Assembly: GCF_900129225.1 (NCBI RefSeq)
Contig: NZ_FQUG01000002.1
Location: forward strand, 62,001-126,000
Direction of reading: 5' to 3'
Source of the DNA: Schwartzia succinivorans DSM 10502
Lineage (GTDB): Bacteria > Bacillota > Negativicutes > Selenomonadales > Selenomonadaceae
DNA length: 64,000 nt
Positions 1 to 9,000 of the stretch are shown here, one piece after another. The position numbers and the translations under genes were made by a program. Each line of letters begins with the position of its first letter. Within the stretch, counting starts at the first letter, position 1. A model generated the notes under the pieces. It was not told where the DNA came from and searched no databases. It saw only the letters and a program-made list of their open reading frames with translations.

Positions 1-1
1 T

Positions 2-1249
2 GTGCGTTCCTTCCGCAGCGTTGACTGCAATCCTCCGTTTATTGCTCATGCGAAGGGAAGCCATATCTTTGATATCGACGGTAATGAATACATAGATTAC
101 GTTGGTTCATGGGGTCCGATGGTGGTCGGTCACGCACATCCGAGAGTCGTAAAGGCTCTGCAGGAGGCAGCAGAGCGCGGAACGAGCTACGGTGCTCCGA
201 CGCTTCTTGAGACGGAGCTTGCGAAGCTGGTAATGGAGGTTTATCCTTCTATCCAGGTTGTCCGCATGGTAAATTCGGGGACAGAGGCGACAATGAGCGC
301 CCTGCGTCTTGCACGGGGCTATACTCATCGTGATAAAATTGTAAAATTCATCGGCTGCTATCACGGACACAGCGACAGCCTCCTTGTAAAGGCAGGTTCC
401 GGACTTGCGACCTTCGGAGTGCCTGACAGTCCGGGCGTGACAGCAGGAGTTGCGGCGGATACGATTACAGTTCCTTATAACGACTTTGATGCAATCACAA
501 AGGTGATGAAGGAGCACGGCGACGGAATCGCTGCTGTTATCGTTGAGCCTGTAGCAGGAAACATGGGACTTGTTCTTCCGAAGCAGGGCTACCTTGATAA
601 GCTCCGTGAGCTTACGGAGGAGCACGGTTCGTTGCTTATTTTTGATGAGGTTATGTGCGGATTCCGTGCGTCACTTGGCGGAGCGCAGGCTGCATATGGA
701 ATAACTCCTGACCTCACATGTCTCGGTAAGATTATCGGCGGAGGACTTCCTGTTGCTGCTTACGGCGGACGCCGCGATATAATGAACTGCGTATCTCCGG
801 CAGGCCCTGTTTATCAGGCAGGAACTCTTTCGGGAAATCCTCTTGCCATGACGGCAGGAATTGAAACACTCAAAATTCTTACAGAGCAGTCTGAGGACGG
901 CGGCCCGGATTACAGCCGTGAGCTTACAATCAAGACGAAAAAACTGGTGCTGGGCTTTGCGGATATTGCGAAAAAGGCCGGCGTGCCTGTTCAGGTACAT
1001 CAGGCAGGCTCCATGTTCGGAATGTTCTTCAATGAAAATGAGGTCTATGATTACGATACCTCTGCCGCATCCGATCAGGAAGCATTCAAGGTGTGGTTCA
1101 TCAACATGCTGGAGCAGGGTATTTACCTTGCACCGTCCCAGTTTGAGACGATTTTCATGTCCGGCGCGCACACTGAGGAAGATTTGGATAAAACTCTTGC
1201 CGCTGCCGAGAAGGCTATGGCAGCCGTGGCGGAATACAGAAATAAGTAA
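2..1249 (+). CDS. hemL: glutamate-1-semialdehyde 2,1-aminomutase (5' truncated by window)
   Basis: PLP-dependent class III aminotransferase that converts glutamate-1-semialdehyde to 5-aminolevulinate, the C5-route entry to tetrapyrroles. Visible family signatures include [21 protein letters not shown] near the start, the [16 protein letters not shown] cofactor region at about residues 91-106, [14 protein letters not shown], and the Schiff-base lysine in [11 protein letters not shown] (about residue 243 of the visible part). [13 protein letters not shown] follows. The frame is open at the window edge: the first visible codon is GTG for Val in the family's 'PVRAFRSV' context, so roughly 20-25 N-terminal residues lie upstream and the GTG is not a start. 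The gene ends directly before a strong terminator, so it is the last of its transcript and probably unrelated to the downstream two-component genes. Confidence 0.95.
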   Translation: MRSFRSVDCNPPFIAHAKGSHIFDIDGNEYIDYVGSWGPMVVGHAHPRVVKALQEAAERGTSYGAPTLLETELAKLVMEVYPSIQVVRMVNSGTEATMSALRLARGYTHRDKIVKFIGCYHGHSDSLLVKAGSGLATFGVPDSPGVTAGVAADTITVPYNDFDAITKVMKEHGDGIAAVIVEPVAGNMGLVLPKQGYLDKLRELTEEHGSLLIFDEVMCGFRASLGGAQAAYGITPDLTCLGKIIGGGLPVAAYGGRRDIMNCVSPAGPVYQAGTLSGNPLAMTAGIETLKILTEQSEDGGPDYSRELTIKTKKLVLGFADIAKKAGVPVQVHQAGSMFGMFFNENEVYDYDTSAASDQEAFKVWFINMLEQGIYLAPSQFETIFMSGAHTEEDLDKTLAAAEKAMAAVAEYRNK

Positions 1250-1260
1250 TGGGGCAAAGT

Positions 1261-1303
1261 AAAGGGCAGTGACAAAATGCAACCATTTTGTCACTGCCCT
1301 TTT
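1261..1303. terminator. bidirectional intrinsic terminator between hemL and the kinase operon
   Basis: A long hairpin with arms AAAGGGCAGTGACAAAATG (1261-1279) and its complement starting at 1284, loop of about 4 nt, followed by a T run on the plus strand. On the minus strand a shorter T-rich stretch follows the same stem. It separates the convergent hemL and kinase/DHp transcripts. The stop codon of the small minus-strand gene (1291-1293) lies inside the stem. Confidence 0.9.
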
Positions 1304-1614
1304 TTCATTGATTCGGACCTTATGCCGGCAATTGTTTCCTCCTGCTTTGTTATGTGATCCAGTGCTGCTTTTGTGTTATTGTCCTTCAAGAGCGCGTAGA
1401 GCATCCGGTAATGATGACGGAGGTCGTGGCGCAGTATGCGCGTGGTCTTTATATCCTGCTGTATCAGCTCTGCTTCGTGCTTCAGGGAGTTCAGCCGCAG
1501 CAGAAGAAGATCATTGGCTTCTTCTTTTTGGATGTTGTCGTGCAGCTCCTTACGGAAGATAAGATACACGATGAGGAGCTGGCTCAGTGTGAGGAAAATT
1601 GCAAATATCAGCAT
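1291..1614 (-). CDS. small membrane protein consisting of one helix plus a stand-alone histidine-kinase DHp domain (no ATPase domain)
   Basis: 107 residues. One hydrophobic helix (about residues 2-20) is followed by a coiled-coil/DHp segment with the GHKL-family H-box ILRHDLRHH at about 60-68, then LLKDNNTKAALDHI. The protein stops before any N-box or G-box, so it has a candidate phosphoacceptor His but no catalytic domain. It overlaps the upstream kinase gene by 7 bp. A GGGAGG ribosome site sits in the kinase's last codons about 10 nt before the ATG, and the gene ends in the terminator, which all argue for a real, translationally coupled gene rather than a shadow frame. Over about 57 residues it aligns without gaps to the upstream kinase, where the His position is Asp. 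It may be the phosphoacceptor partner of that kinase. Alternatives are a decayed duplicate kinase or a regulatory decoy. Confidence 0.75.
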   Translation of the reverse strand: MLIFAIFLTLSQLLIVYLIFRKELHDNIQKEEANDLLLLRLNSLKHEAELIQQDIKTTRILRHDLRHHYRMLYALLKDNNTKAALDHITKQEETIAGIRSESMKKGQ

Positions 1615-2936
1615 TGTGCTTTGTCCTCCCAGTAGATTGTAATGCGAACCCAGCCGTTTTCACAGCTGAAATCCGCGTACCCGTTGTACTTCGTCAGGAA
1701 ATTTTTCAGGGAAAGCATCCCGATACCGTGTCCTGAGTGACCTGATTTTGGAAGCCCGTCCTCTCCCAGCTGCAATTCGCCGTGAAAGGTGTTGGCAAGC
1801 TCGAGCACGCATTGTGAACCATTGTGCTGGAGTATCAGCGTTATCTGGCGCGGCTCCTGCCCATTAGCGCTGGCGAGCAGTGCGTTTTCCAAAAGATTCG
1901 CGACAAGCACGGACAAATCATTTTCGTCGGTGTTCATGCCATTGGGAAGATTAATCTTTTGTATGATATTTATACCTTTTGCCTTGGCGCGGTGCAGATA
2001 AATAGAAATTGCCGCGTTCACTATGGCGTAGTCAGTGTAGGGAAGAATTGCCGCGGCAGAAAGCTTTTCCTCCTGTTGGGCGATGTACGCCTGCGCCTCT
2101 TTTATGTCACCTGTGTGAAGAAGCTGACGAAGCTGAGAATAGGTGTCAAGGAGTCCGTCCAGATGCTTTTGCAGCTGCTCGCGGTTGTCAGCTGCCAGGA
2201 GTCTGCCTTCTTCAAGGTACAAAAGCTCCTGCTTCAGCAGCATCTTTTCGTGCGTGAGACGTTTTCGCTCATATACCTGTTTGGCTGTACTCATAATGTA
2301 ATGGTATGTGAAAACAAAGGCCGCAGGAAGAAGAAGCCTCGCTATGCGCTCCTCCCAGGAATGCCACAGGACATTGTCGCTTATCAGAACGATATACCCC
2401 ACGGTCATGAGGAAGGGCAGCACAGCTATATAGATTCGTACATTTCTGCTGGTAAAGTGCGCGAAGGCAGGGAGAAGTGAATTGAAAAAATGACGGGAAA
2501 TGGGAAGAAACAGCAGGAAAAGCGACAGGTAGATAAAGGATTCGGTCTGCAGTACTACAGGTGTTGAGGCATCTCTGAAATAAAGCGCCAGAATAATGCA
2601 GCTAATGCTGTGTATAATAAAATTCCACAGGAAGGACATGCTGACGAGAAAAACGTGGGGAAGCTTCTGATCGGGAACTGCCTGAACAAGAAAATACTGA
2701 TATGGTATCCAGCCAAAAAGGAGTACAGCCTTATAGCTGGAGACGGTCATTTCGGTGCAGGTAAAAAGAGCAGCCGAGAAAGCCGTGAAGAAAATACTGA
2801 AGACGGACAGTCTTTTCAAAAGCGTACGTTTCGCTTCAGGTGTCATCATCTCGCGAAAAGCATAATATCTAAGGTAAATATCGGCAATACGGGCGAGCGT
2901 AATCTGAACAGCAAACAACAATATTGTCCAATCCAT
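1608..2936 (-). CDS. GHKL (AgrC/LytS-like) sensor histidine kinase lacking the usual phosphoacceptor His
   Basis: 442 residues. About six hydrophobic helices fill residues 1-215 and form the sensor. A coiled coil/DHp-like segment follows at about 220-290, then a GHKL ATPase domain with N-box NLLENALLAS and G-box GHGIGMLSLKNF. The expected RHDxxNH-type H-box is absent: the corresponding segment reads KHLDGLLDTY, with Asp at the aligned His position. The ATP-binding residues look intact, so the protein could phosphorylate a separate DHp domain, and one is encoded by the overlapping downstream gene. Divergent from a LytTR response regulator. A good SD (AGGAGGGGG) precedes the ATG. Ligand unknown: no AgrB/AgrD-like peptide gene was seen nearby. 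Confidence 0.88.
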   Translation of the reverse strand: MDWTILLFAVQITLARIADIYLRYYAFREMMTPEAKRTLLKRLSVFSIFFTAFSAALFTCTEMTVSSYKAVLLFGWIPYQYFLVQAVPDQKLPHVFLVSMSFLWNFIIHSISCIILALYFRDASTPVVLQTESFIYLSLFLLFLPISRHFFNSLLPAFAHFTSRNVRIYIAVLPFLMTVGYIVLISDNVLWHSWEERIARLLLPAAFVFTYHYIMSTAKQVYERKRLTHEKMLLKQELLYLEEGRLLAADNREQLQKHLDGLLDTYSQLRQLLHTGDIKEAQAYIAQQEEKLSAAAILPYTDYAIVNAAISIYLHRAKAKGINIIQKINLPNGMNTDENDLSVLVANLLENALLASANGQEPRQITLILQHNGSQCVLELANTFHGELQLGEDGLPKSGHSGHGIGMLSLKNFLTKYNGYADFSCENGWVRITIYWEDKAQC

Positions 2937-2971
2937 GACTGCTTCCCCCTCCTATGTGTACACATGATTAT

Positions 2972-2977
2972 ATTATA
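2972..2977 (-). promoter_or_regulatory. candidate -10 box for the kinase/DHp operon
   Basis: Read on the minus strand this is TATAAT; a second overlapping TATAAT lies at 2967-2972. The -35 position has no good match and abuts the tandem-repeat box at 2997, which fits an activator-dependent or autoregulated promoter. Confidence 0.5.
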
Positions 2978-2996
2978 TACGATTTGTATGGTATTT

Positions 2997-3029
2997 CATC
3001 ACTTTTTCGTTTTTTCCATCACTTTTTGA
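2997..3029. promoter_or_regulatory. tandem direct-repeat box A (probable LytTR regulator binding site)
   Basis: Two copies of CATCACTTTTT begin at 2997 and 3017, a 20-bp period that puts both on nearly the same DNA face. On the opposite strand each gives AAAGTGATG, which resembles known LytTR half-sites (roughly WMMGTTNRK) at 7 of 9 positions. The box lies in the 180-bp divergent space between kinase and regulator. A copy with a single mismatch over about 35 bp recurs at 4136, upstream of the adhesin operon. Binding by the adjacent regulator is inference. Confidence 0.7.
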
Positions 3030-3056
3030 TTACAGGTAAAAAGATTATTGATTATG

Positions 3057-3065
3057 TGCTATGAT
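3057..3065 (+). promoter_or_regulatory. extended -10 promoter of the response-regulator gene
   Basis: TGCTATGAT is an extended -10 (TGnTATGAT). It starts its hexamer 30 bp after the end of the second repeat of box A. No consensus -35 is present at 16-18 bp, so activation from box A is plausible. Confidence 0.55.
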
Positions 3066-3116
3066 TCGTGTAGGAGAAAAATTCAGCAGATATGATGGGA
3101 AAGAAGGGAACAGCTG

Positions 3117-3845
3117 ATGAGATTTGCGGTTGCGGACGACCTGGTGACGGATTTGGAGGCGGCGGAGACACATTTGCGTCAGTACATTGAGACAGCCTTT
3201 CCTGCCGGTATGAAAAATTTTGAGCTTGACACATTCCCGAATGCGGAGGAGCTGCTGAAAAATTTTTCACCGGGGAAATATGACCTTATGATTTTAGATA
3301 TTTTTATGGAAGATATGACCGGTATGGAGGCTGCGGAGGCGATCCGTCTTCAGGATGAAAAGGTTCCCATTGTGTTTTTGACTACGAGTCAGGATTTTAT
3401 GCTGGAGGGCTATCGGGTATTTGCGGCAGGGTATCTTATGAAACCCCTGGAGGAGCATGTAGAAGACTTCAATCGTACAATGAATCATATTCTGCCTTCT
3501 CTGGTAAAGGAAGAAAAAGGAATCCCGGCGGTGATTGACGGGGAGGCTGTTGAGATACCTCTGGGAAGGATTGTTTATGCCGATATCAATACCAGGCATA
3601 AGCTGACATTTCACCTCATGGATATAGAGGTGGAAACGAGTATGGCATATGCACAGTGTCAGGAGCTTTTGCTGACGAAGAGGAATTTTACCGAGTGTTA
3701 TCACCGCATTATTATTAATATGGACTACGTCCACCGCATGGAGGAAGATGATTTTGTAATGAAGGATGGCACGCGACTGCCAATCAGTCAGCGCCGTAAA
3801 AAGGAGACAAAGGCAGTTTACATGCATTATCTGGTGCATCGATGA
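3117..3845 (+). CDS. LytTR-family two-component response regulator
   Basis: 242 residues. An N-terminal receiver domain (about 1-120) has acidic residues DD at 7-8, the phosphoacceptor Asp61 in YDLMILDIFM, Thr90 in FLTTS and Lys109 in YLMKP. The C-terminal half (about 138-240) is a LytTR DNA-binding domain with IVYADINTRHKLTFHL, FTECYHRIIINMDYV and LPISQRRKKE. Such regulators bind tandem direct repeats and usually control extracellular or cell-surface products. It is divergent from the split kinase pair, its presumed phosphodonor. Identical repeat boxes upstream of this gene and of the two-partner secretion operon suggest autoregulation plus control of the adhesin. The SD is AAGAAGGG about 8 nt before the ATG. 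Confidence 0.93.
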   Translation: MRFAVADDLVTDLEAAETHLRQYIETAFPAGMKNFELDTFPNAEELLKNFSPGKYDLMILDIFMEDMTGMEAAEAIRLQDEKVPIVFLTTSQDFMLEGYRVFAAGYLMKPLEEHVEDFNRTMNHILPSLVKEEKGIPAVIDGEAVEIPLGRIVYADINTRHKLTFHLMDIEVETSMAYAQCQELLLTKRNFTECYHRIIINMDYVHRMEEDDFVMKDGTRLPISQRRKKETKAVYMHYLVHR

Positions 3846-3910
3846 TATAAACCCGCGGATGGGTAAAGTCGTGATGCGGCAGGGTGTAAAGATACAGGAA
3901 ATTCGGATGG

Positions 3911-4096
3911 GGCTGTGAAAAAGCATCTCTTGCCTTCCCCATTGGGGAAGGGGGACCACGCAGTGGTGGATGAGGTACACCAAGGAAAGCCGCTATTTAT
4001 GTACATAGCAGGCACTTTGGGGAGCACCTCATCCGAGCCCTTCGGGCCCACCTTCTCCTAAAGGAGAAGGCATTATTGTTGCTTTTTTCACAGTCC
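3911..4096. repeat. long imperfect palindromic intergenic element (MITE/REP-like)
   Basis: This fills most of the 417-bp gap (3846-4262) between regulator and tpsB. The outer arms are GGCTGTGAAAAAGC (3911-3924) and its near complement at 4081-4096. Inner arms TGCCTTCCCCATTGGGGAAGG...GGATGAGGT (3931-3976) mirror 4024-4072, and the centre GCTATTTATGTACATAGC is itself nearly palindromic. No coding capacity is apparent. Similar CCTTCCCC...GGATGAGGT intergenic elements are, from memory, widely dispersed in gut Firmicutes. Transcribed, it would fold into a strong stem that could stop read-through from the regulator gene. Confidence 0.7.
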
Positions 4097-4135
4097 TATT
4101 TTTTCATAAAGAAAAGGTCAAAAGGTATGAAAAAT

Positions 4136-4168
4136 CATCACTTTTTCGATTTTTCCATCACTTTTTGA
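4136..4168. promoter_or_regulatory. tandem direct-repeat box B upstream of the two-partner secretion operon
   Basis: Copies of CATCACTTTTT begin at 4136 and 4156, again 20 bp apart. Over about 35 bp the box differs from box A at a single position. It ends 94 bp before the tpsB start. Confidence 0.7.
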
Positions 4169-4198
4169 TTGGGTATAGATTTTTCTGAATTTTTGGGG

Positions 4199-4204
4199 TA
4201 TTTT
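4199..4204 (+). promoter_or_regulatory. candidate -10 of the adhesin operon
   Basis: TATTTT lies 30 bp after the end of the second repeat of box B, exactly the spacing between box A and the regulator's -10. Other AT-rich hexamers (GATAAT near 4213, TATAAA near 4230) are possible alternatives. Confidence 0.4.
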
Positions 4205-4262
4205 ATGAGTAGGATAATGTGTTTTATGGTATAAAAATGAACAAAAAGTCCGGGGTGGGGAA

Positions 4263-5963
4263 ATGCAGAAGACAGGAGAGTCTGAGAAAAAATATTTGTG
4301 CAGGATAATTACAGCGGTGCTTGCTGCAGGGCTGTGGACGGCTCAGGCGGGTATCGGACATGCGGCGTCGACATATTCGCCTATCGGGGGAGGCTCGGCG
4401 GGACGTCAGCTGCAGGACATGCGCGAGCAGATGGAGCGCGAGCGTGTGGAGCAGGAGCTGGCGGAGCATAGGGAGAAAACGACTATTGAGGACAATCAGA
4501 AGAAGCCTGAGGAGCAGGGGGGCAGTGTTGAGTTTCTTTTGAATGAGGTTGTAGTTGATGAGTCAGCGGTGCTTCCTGCGGAAAAAAGAGATGAGATTAT
4601 AAAGCCCTACATAGGGAAAATGGTCACGGTCAATGATCTCTACAAAATAGTCGCAGACATCAACGCTTTCTATGCGGAAAATCAGTACCTGACCTGCCGT
4701 GCTTATCTTTTGCCGCAGACCATTCACGATGGTGTTGTGCATATCTCTCTTATCGAGGGCAGGAACGGAGAGGTATTCCTTAAGGGGAACAGGCATACCA
4801 GAGCTTCATACATCACGGACCGCGTGCACGTCAAAAAGGGAGAGATTGAGAGCATGGCGGAGCTTGCGGAAAAGCTTCGCAGGTTCAACGGTACAAACGA
4901 CGTGCAGCTCCGGGTATCGCTTAAGGCAGGAGCAGAGGCCGGGACGACAGACTATGTTCTTACAGCGAGGGAACCGCAGAATTCCATGGTCACGATTTAT
5001 ACGGACAATGCCGGAAGCGAAACAACAGGGGATTTTCGCACCGGACTTTTCTACGCGAACAGAAGTCTTTTCGGAGACCGTGACGCGTTGTCCCTTGGAT
5101 GGCTCCGCTCAAGGGGAATGGATTCCGGCAATGTGAATTACAGTGTTCCTGTCGGGAGAAGCGGAACGCGGCTTTCGGCCTTCTACAGCTCCAACGGAAC
5201 AAAGGTTGTCAAGGGGCAGTACAAGGATTGGGACATTCCTGTAAGAGGACACGCCTCGTCCTACAGCTTTACTCTTACACAGCCGATTGTCGTAAAGGAT
5301 AACTCGAAGATAGAGGCATCCTTCGGCTGGCAGAAAATGCACTCCGTAACAGATATCGCGGGAATACAGATGATAGATGATGTCTTTACCGACTACACCG
5401 CGGCGCTGGCGATGACCTTCTACGGAAACCGCAGCGCGTTTTATCAGAAGCACAGCTTCACACACGGAGACTGGGACAATCAGTCCGAGCTTTCCCGTAT
5501 AGCAAAGCCGTCGGCGGATTACAATATCTATAATTTTACGGGTATCTTTCAGCAGGGGGCGGCCCATGGGCAGCTTTTCACGTTTCGGACGAATGTGCAG
5601 TGCAGCTTTACTGACGACCTGCGCCCTTCCAAGCAGTTCTTCATCGGCGGCGTGAACACTGTGCGCGGCTACAAAGAGAATACAGTGGGAGGCGACAGCG
5701 GCTGTTCGCTTTCCCTGGAATATTCCGTGCCGGTTACAAAGGACAGAGCACTTTCCATGTACGGTTTCTTGGATTATGGTACCCTTTGGGGCGACGCGCT
5801 GGCGGAGCATCATACATTGAGCAGCGCCGGCGTGGGCCTAAGAGCTAAAATAAAGGCTCTTTCTCTTGACATCTGTCTGGGCTTCCCGATGAAGAGGGAT
5901 TTGGACGGAAATGAAAAGGTGGACAGCATGCGGCTGAATTTTGTCGGAAGCCTGCGTTTTTGA
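4263..5963 (+). CDS. two-partner secretion outer-membrane transporter (TpsB/FhaC/ShlB family)
   Basis: 566 residues, the usual family length. A signal peptide (about 1-35, ending GIGHAAS) is followed by a charged helix at about 46-80 that would match the FhaC H1 plug helix. Two POTRA domains span about 88-162 and 163-236 (DLYKIVADINAFYAENQYLTCRAYLLPQ is typical of the first). A 16-strand-type beta-barrel runs from about 240 to the C-terminal Phe, with the conserved L6-loop VRGYKE at about residue 476. It exports the TpsA protein encoded 40 bp downstream. The ATG follows a G-rich stretch (GGGGTGGGG) acting as the ribosome site. The promoter region carries repeat box B. Confidence 0.93.
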   Translation: MQKTGESEKKYLCRIITAVLAAGLWTAQAGIGHAASTYSPIGGGSAGRQLQDMREQMERERVEQELAEHREKTTIEDNQKKPEEQGGSVEFLLNEVVVDESAVLPAEKRDEIIKPYIGKMVTVNDLYKIVADINAFYAENQYLTCRAYLLPQTIHDGVVHISLIEGRNGEVFLKGNRHTRASYITDRVHVKKGEIESMAELAEKLRRFNGTNDVQLRVSLKAGAEAGTTDYVLTAREPQNSMVTIYTDNAGSETTGDFRTGLFYANRSLFGDRDALSLGWLRSRGMDSGNVNYSVPVGRSGTRLSAFYSSNGTKVVKGQYKDWDIPVRGHASSYSFTLTQPIVVKDNSKIEASFGWQKMHSVTDIAGIQMIDDVFTDYTAALAMTFYGNRSAFYQKHSFTHGDWDNQSELSRIAKPSADYNIYNFTGIFQQGAAHGQLFTFRTNVQCSFTDDLRPSKQFFIGGVNTVRGYKENTVGGDSGCSLSLEYSVPVTKDRALSMYGFLDYGTLWGDALAEHHTLSSAGVGLRAKIKALSLDICLGFPMKRDLDGNEKVDSMRLNFVGSLRF

Positions 5964-6003
5964 GTAAGAATGGTTTTGTGTTGTAAGGAAAGGATAGATC
6001 GTC

Positions 6004-9000
6004 ATGTCGGGTTATCTCAGAAAAATACAGCGATACGGGAAATCACATGAGCTTGCGCGCCGCGTTACGTGCGGAATTGCGGCGGCGGGCATTTTCATGC
6101 AGCCCTTTATGCTGCAGGCGGTTTATGCCAGCGAAATTCAGAAGGACGGCAGCGCTGCGCCCATAACGGGAACAGATGGTGTTTACTCTATATTCGCAGA
6201 CAAGGTGAACGGCGATAATGCCGTCAGCGTTTTTTCCAAGTTTGATCTTACTCAGGGCGATATCGCCAACATGTATTTTGGTCTGGATAAAAACGGTAAC
6301 GCTTCGAATCTTTACAACTTCGTAAATGACCATATAAATATCAATGGTACAGTGAATGCCATACGCGGCGGAAATCTTGGCGGAAATATCTTTTTCATCA
6401 GCAGCAACGGAATTACTGTGGGTTCAACAGGCGTAATCAATGCCGGAACAATCAACATGGTAACACCTGTTTCCGGGGATTATTCTTCACTTAAGGGAGA
6501 TGCGCTTGAGAAGGCGGATTTTGATTTGGGAAGCAGGATGGCAAACGGAATGGTCAGCATAAATCCTGAGGGTACTATTCAGGTTGAAGGCAGACTGAAT
6601 GCCGTGGATGGCATCCATATGCAGTCGGCGAATATAAATCTTAAGGGGAATGCTCTCGTAGAGACAGGCGTGGTAGATTTTTCAACTCTTGTAAATCTTT
6701 CTGATGAGCAGAAAACAGCTGCAGGGTTTGGAAACGGCAGCCTTACGGCGACACAGGCAGGAAACGGAGATATTGTCCTTACTGCAGTGGCTGATGGCGC
6801 GACAGGTTCCTTCGCTCACGCGGAGGATTTCTGGGATGTACGCAAGGCGACGGTGACGGCGGACTCGGGAACGCGGATTAACGCTAATGGCGGCACCGGC
6901 AAGGGGGATGTGAAAATCTCTGCGACTGCCAAGAACTCCGATATCGGCTGGTATATGGATGAAAACTTTGACATAACGGTTGAGAATCCTCTGGGAAACA
7001 TTGTTAAGACAGAGGCTTCGATTGACCTTAACGGCAAAATTCATGCAACAAATGCTATTGATGTAAAAGCAACCTCCAGCAATGAGTATAACAGCCTGAA
7101 CGATACAGCCAAGCTCACTGATATCACAGGAGATATCACCCATCTGGCACACTGGGGCAAGGGCTATAATATCGTAAAGCGTGCCAGTGACATCCTGAAC
7201 GTGGATGTTATATACAGTCATCTCGAATCAAAGGCGGAGATAAATGTTGGCGCAGATGCGGAGCTGAAGGCAGATGCGGCATTTGACGGTGCAAAGAATG
7301 CAGTGAATCTTGAGGCGACAAGCGATACTACAAATGTGGTACAGGCAGCCACAAGCAGCGCAGACACGGCGGTTCTTGCGCCGGGCAGTCTCAGCAAGGA
7401 CACGCCAATCCCACCGGCAGGTTCGGGCAGGAAAAAAACGACGCACATTGCAGGAGCTGCGGTTGTTTATGGTGGAGCTCACAGCGAGGCGACGGTAAAT
7501 GTGGACGGTAAGATTGAAGCTGACGGCAGTATAAACGCAAAGGCGAAATCCACTGATGCTGTTGTTGCGAAGTCAAACGCGAACGGTTCAAAGGGAACGA
7601 ATACCGGTACAGCACCAAAGGTAAATATTTCCATAGTTTACGCGGACGGAACAAATTCTGCTGATGTGACCTTTGGCAAAGGTTCTTCAATCAAAAGCAG
7701 TGACGGAAACGTGACTGCAGCGGCAGCCGCGGCGAACAGTATTGATGCGGCGGCAACGGTAACGGCAAATCCCGAGGCACTGGGAAGTACTGCCATCAGT
7801 ATAATGACCTTTGACAGCGATTCAAAGGTTGACCTTAAGGGAACTGTTGAAGCGAATAATGGTGCGGTAGCGGCCTCTGCTACAAATCAGACTGCCCGTG
7901 ACAATGTTACTGCTGCAAACGGCATGAACGGAGCAGAGGAAACAAAAACAAAAGAGTTGTCAGGTGAGGCGGAGAAAAACGGTATCGTGGATGAGGAGCG
8001 GCTGAAGCCGCTTTTGGACGACGTCGCTGAAATTGCTGATGACATAGATAATAAAATTGACGATACAGCAGGTAATGGGAGCAAGCTATCCCGTATGCTG
8101 AAGGAAAAAACAGGCTATGATTCGCTGCTTACCGCCGGGGTAAGTATTGCTGTGGGCGAGCAGGATTTTGACGCGAAGGTAAATGTTGGCAGTGCTGCAG
8201 ACATCAGCGGCGGAGCCGTTTCCCTAACCGCAAAAGAAGACCTGCAGGATTTTCACATGTCCGCGACAGGCAACATGCAGAATAAAAATTCCAAGGACGA
8301 AACGATGATTTCTGCAGACGGCGCTATTCTTATCGGGCTTGTTGACAATAACGCAAGTGTGAATATAGACAGCAGGAACAATGCAGAGCACAGGCACGCG
8401 AAAATCACAGCCCTGGGTGCCGGCGGAATAGTCATCAACGCTCAGAGCACACAGGAATACGACCGTCTTGCGGGCCTTTGGGGTGACATAGAGAAGATAT
8501 ATGGAGATTTTGGGAAATTCATTGATGCTGTCAAGGATGACCCCGATGTTCCTCAGGAAAAAAAGGACGACCTCGAATATAAGGTACAAAAATTCGGAGA
8601 GGCGGTACAGTATCTTAGAAGCGGAATAAAAAAGAGTACGGGACTGGATGTAGCGGATTACACGGTCTCTGTCTCATCACACCCTACAACTCTTACCGGC
8701 GCGGCTTTGACGCTTCTTTCTCTTGCGGCCGGCATAGAGCAGAGTGTGGCAAGTCTCTCACAGGGATACCAGGCTGAAGCTAAAACCATAGTAAAATCCC
8801 TTGAGAATCAGGTTCTCATGTTTTTGACTCCTGAAAAATACGCGAATTTCGCGGCATCCAGCGCGGTGGGCACGGCTGCTGAGGGCTCGATAACCGCGGC
8901 AGGCTCGTTTAATCTGAACCTTCTTGATAACAATGCAAGGGTTAGTGTAGGAAACGGAGCGGTGCTGACGGCAAATGCCGGACCTGTGGTGATTAATTCC

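Noticed and set aside
1291-1614. Small DHp gene as a kinase fragment produced by frameshift
   Set aside because: It has its own SD, a 7-bp overlap with the preceding gene and a membrane helix at its start. The upstream protein already has a full ATPase domain, so a single frameshift cannot join them.
2997-3034. Tandem repeats as a short CRISPR-like or simple repeat tract
   Set aside because: Only two units per site with an 9-bp gap and promoter-linked spacing; this fits a regulator site better.
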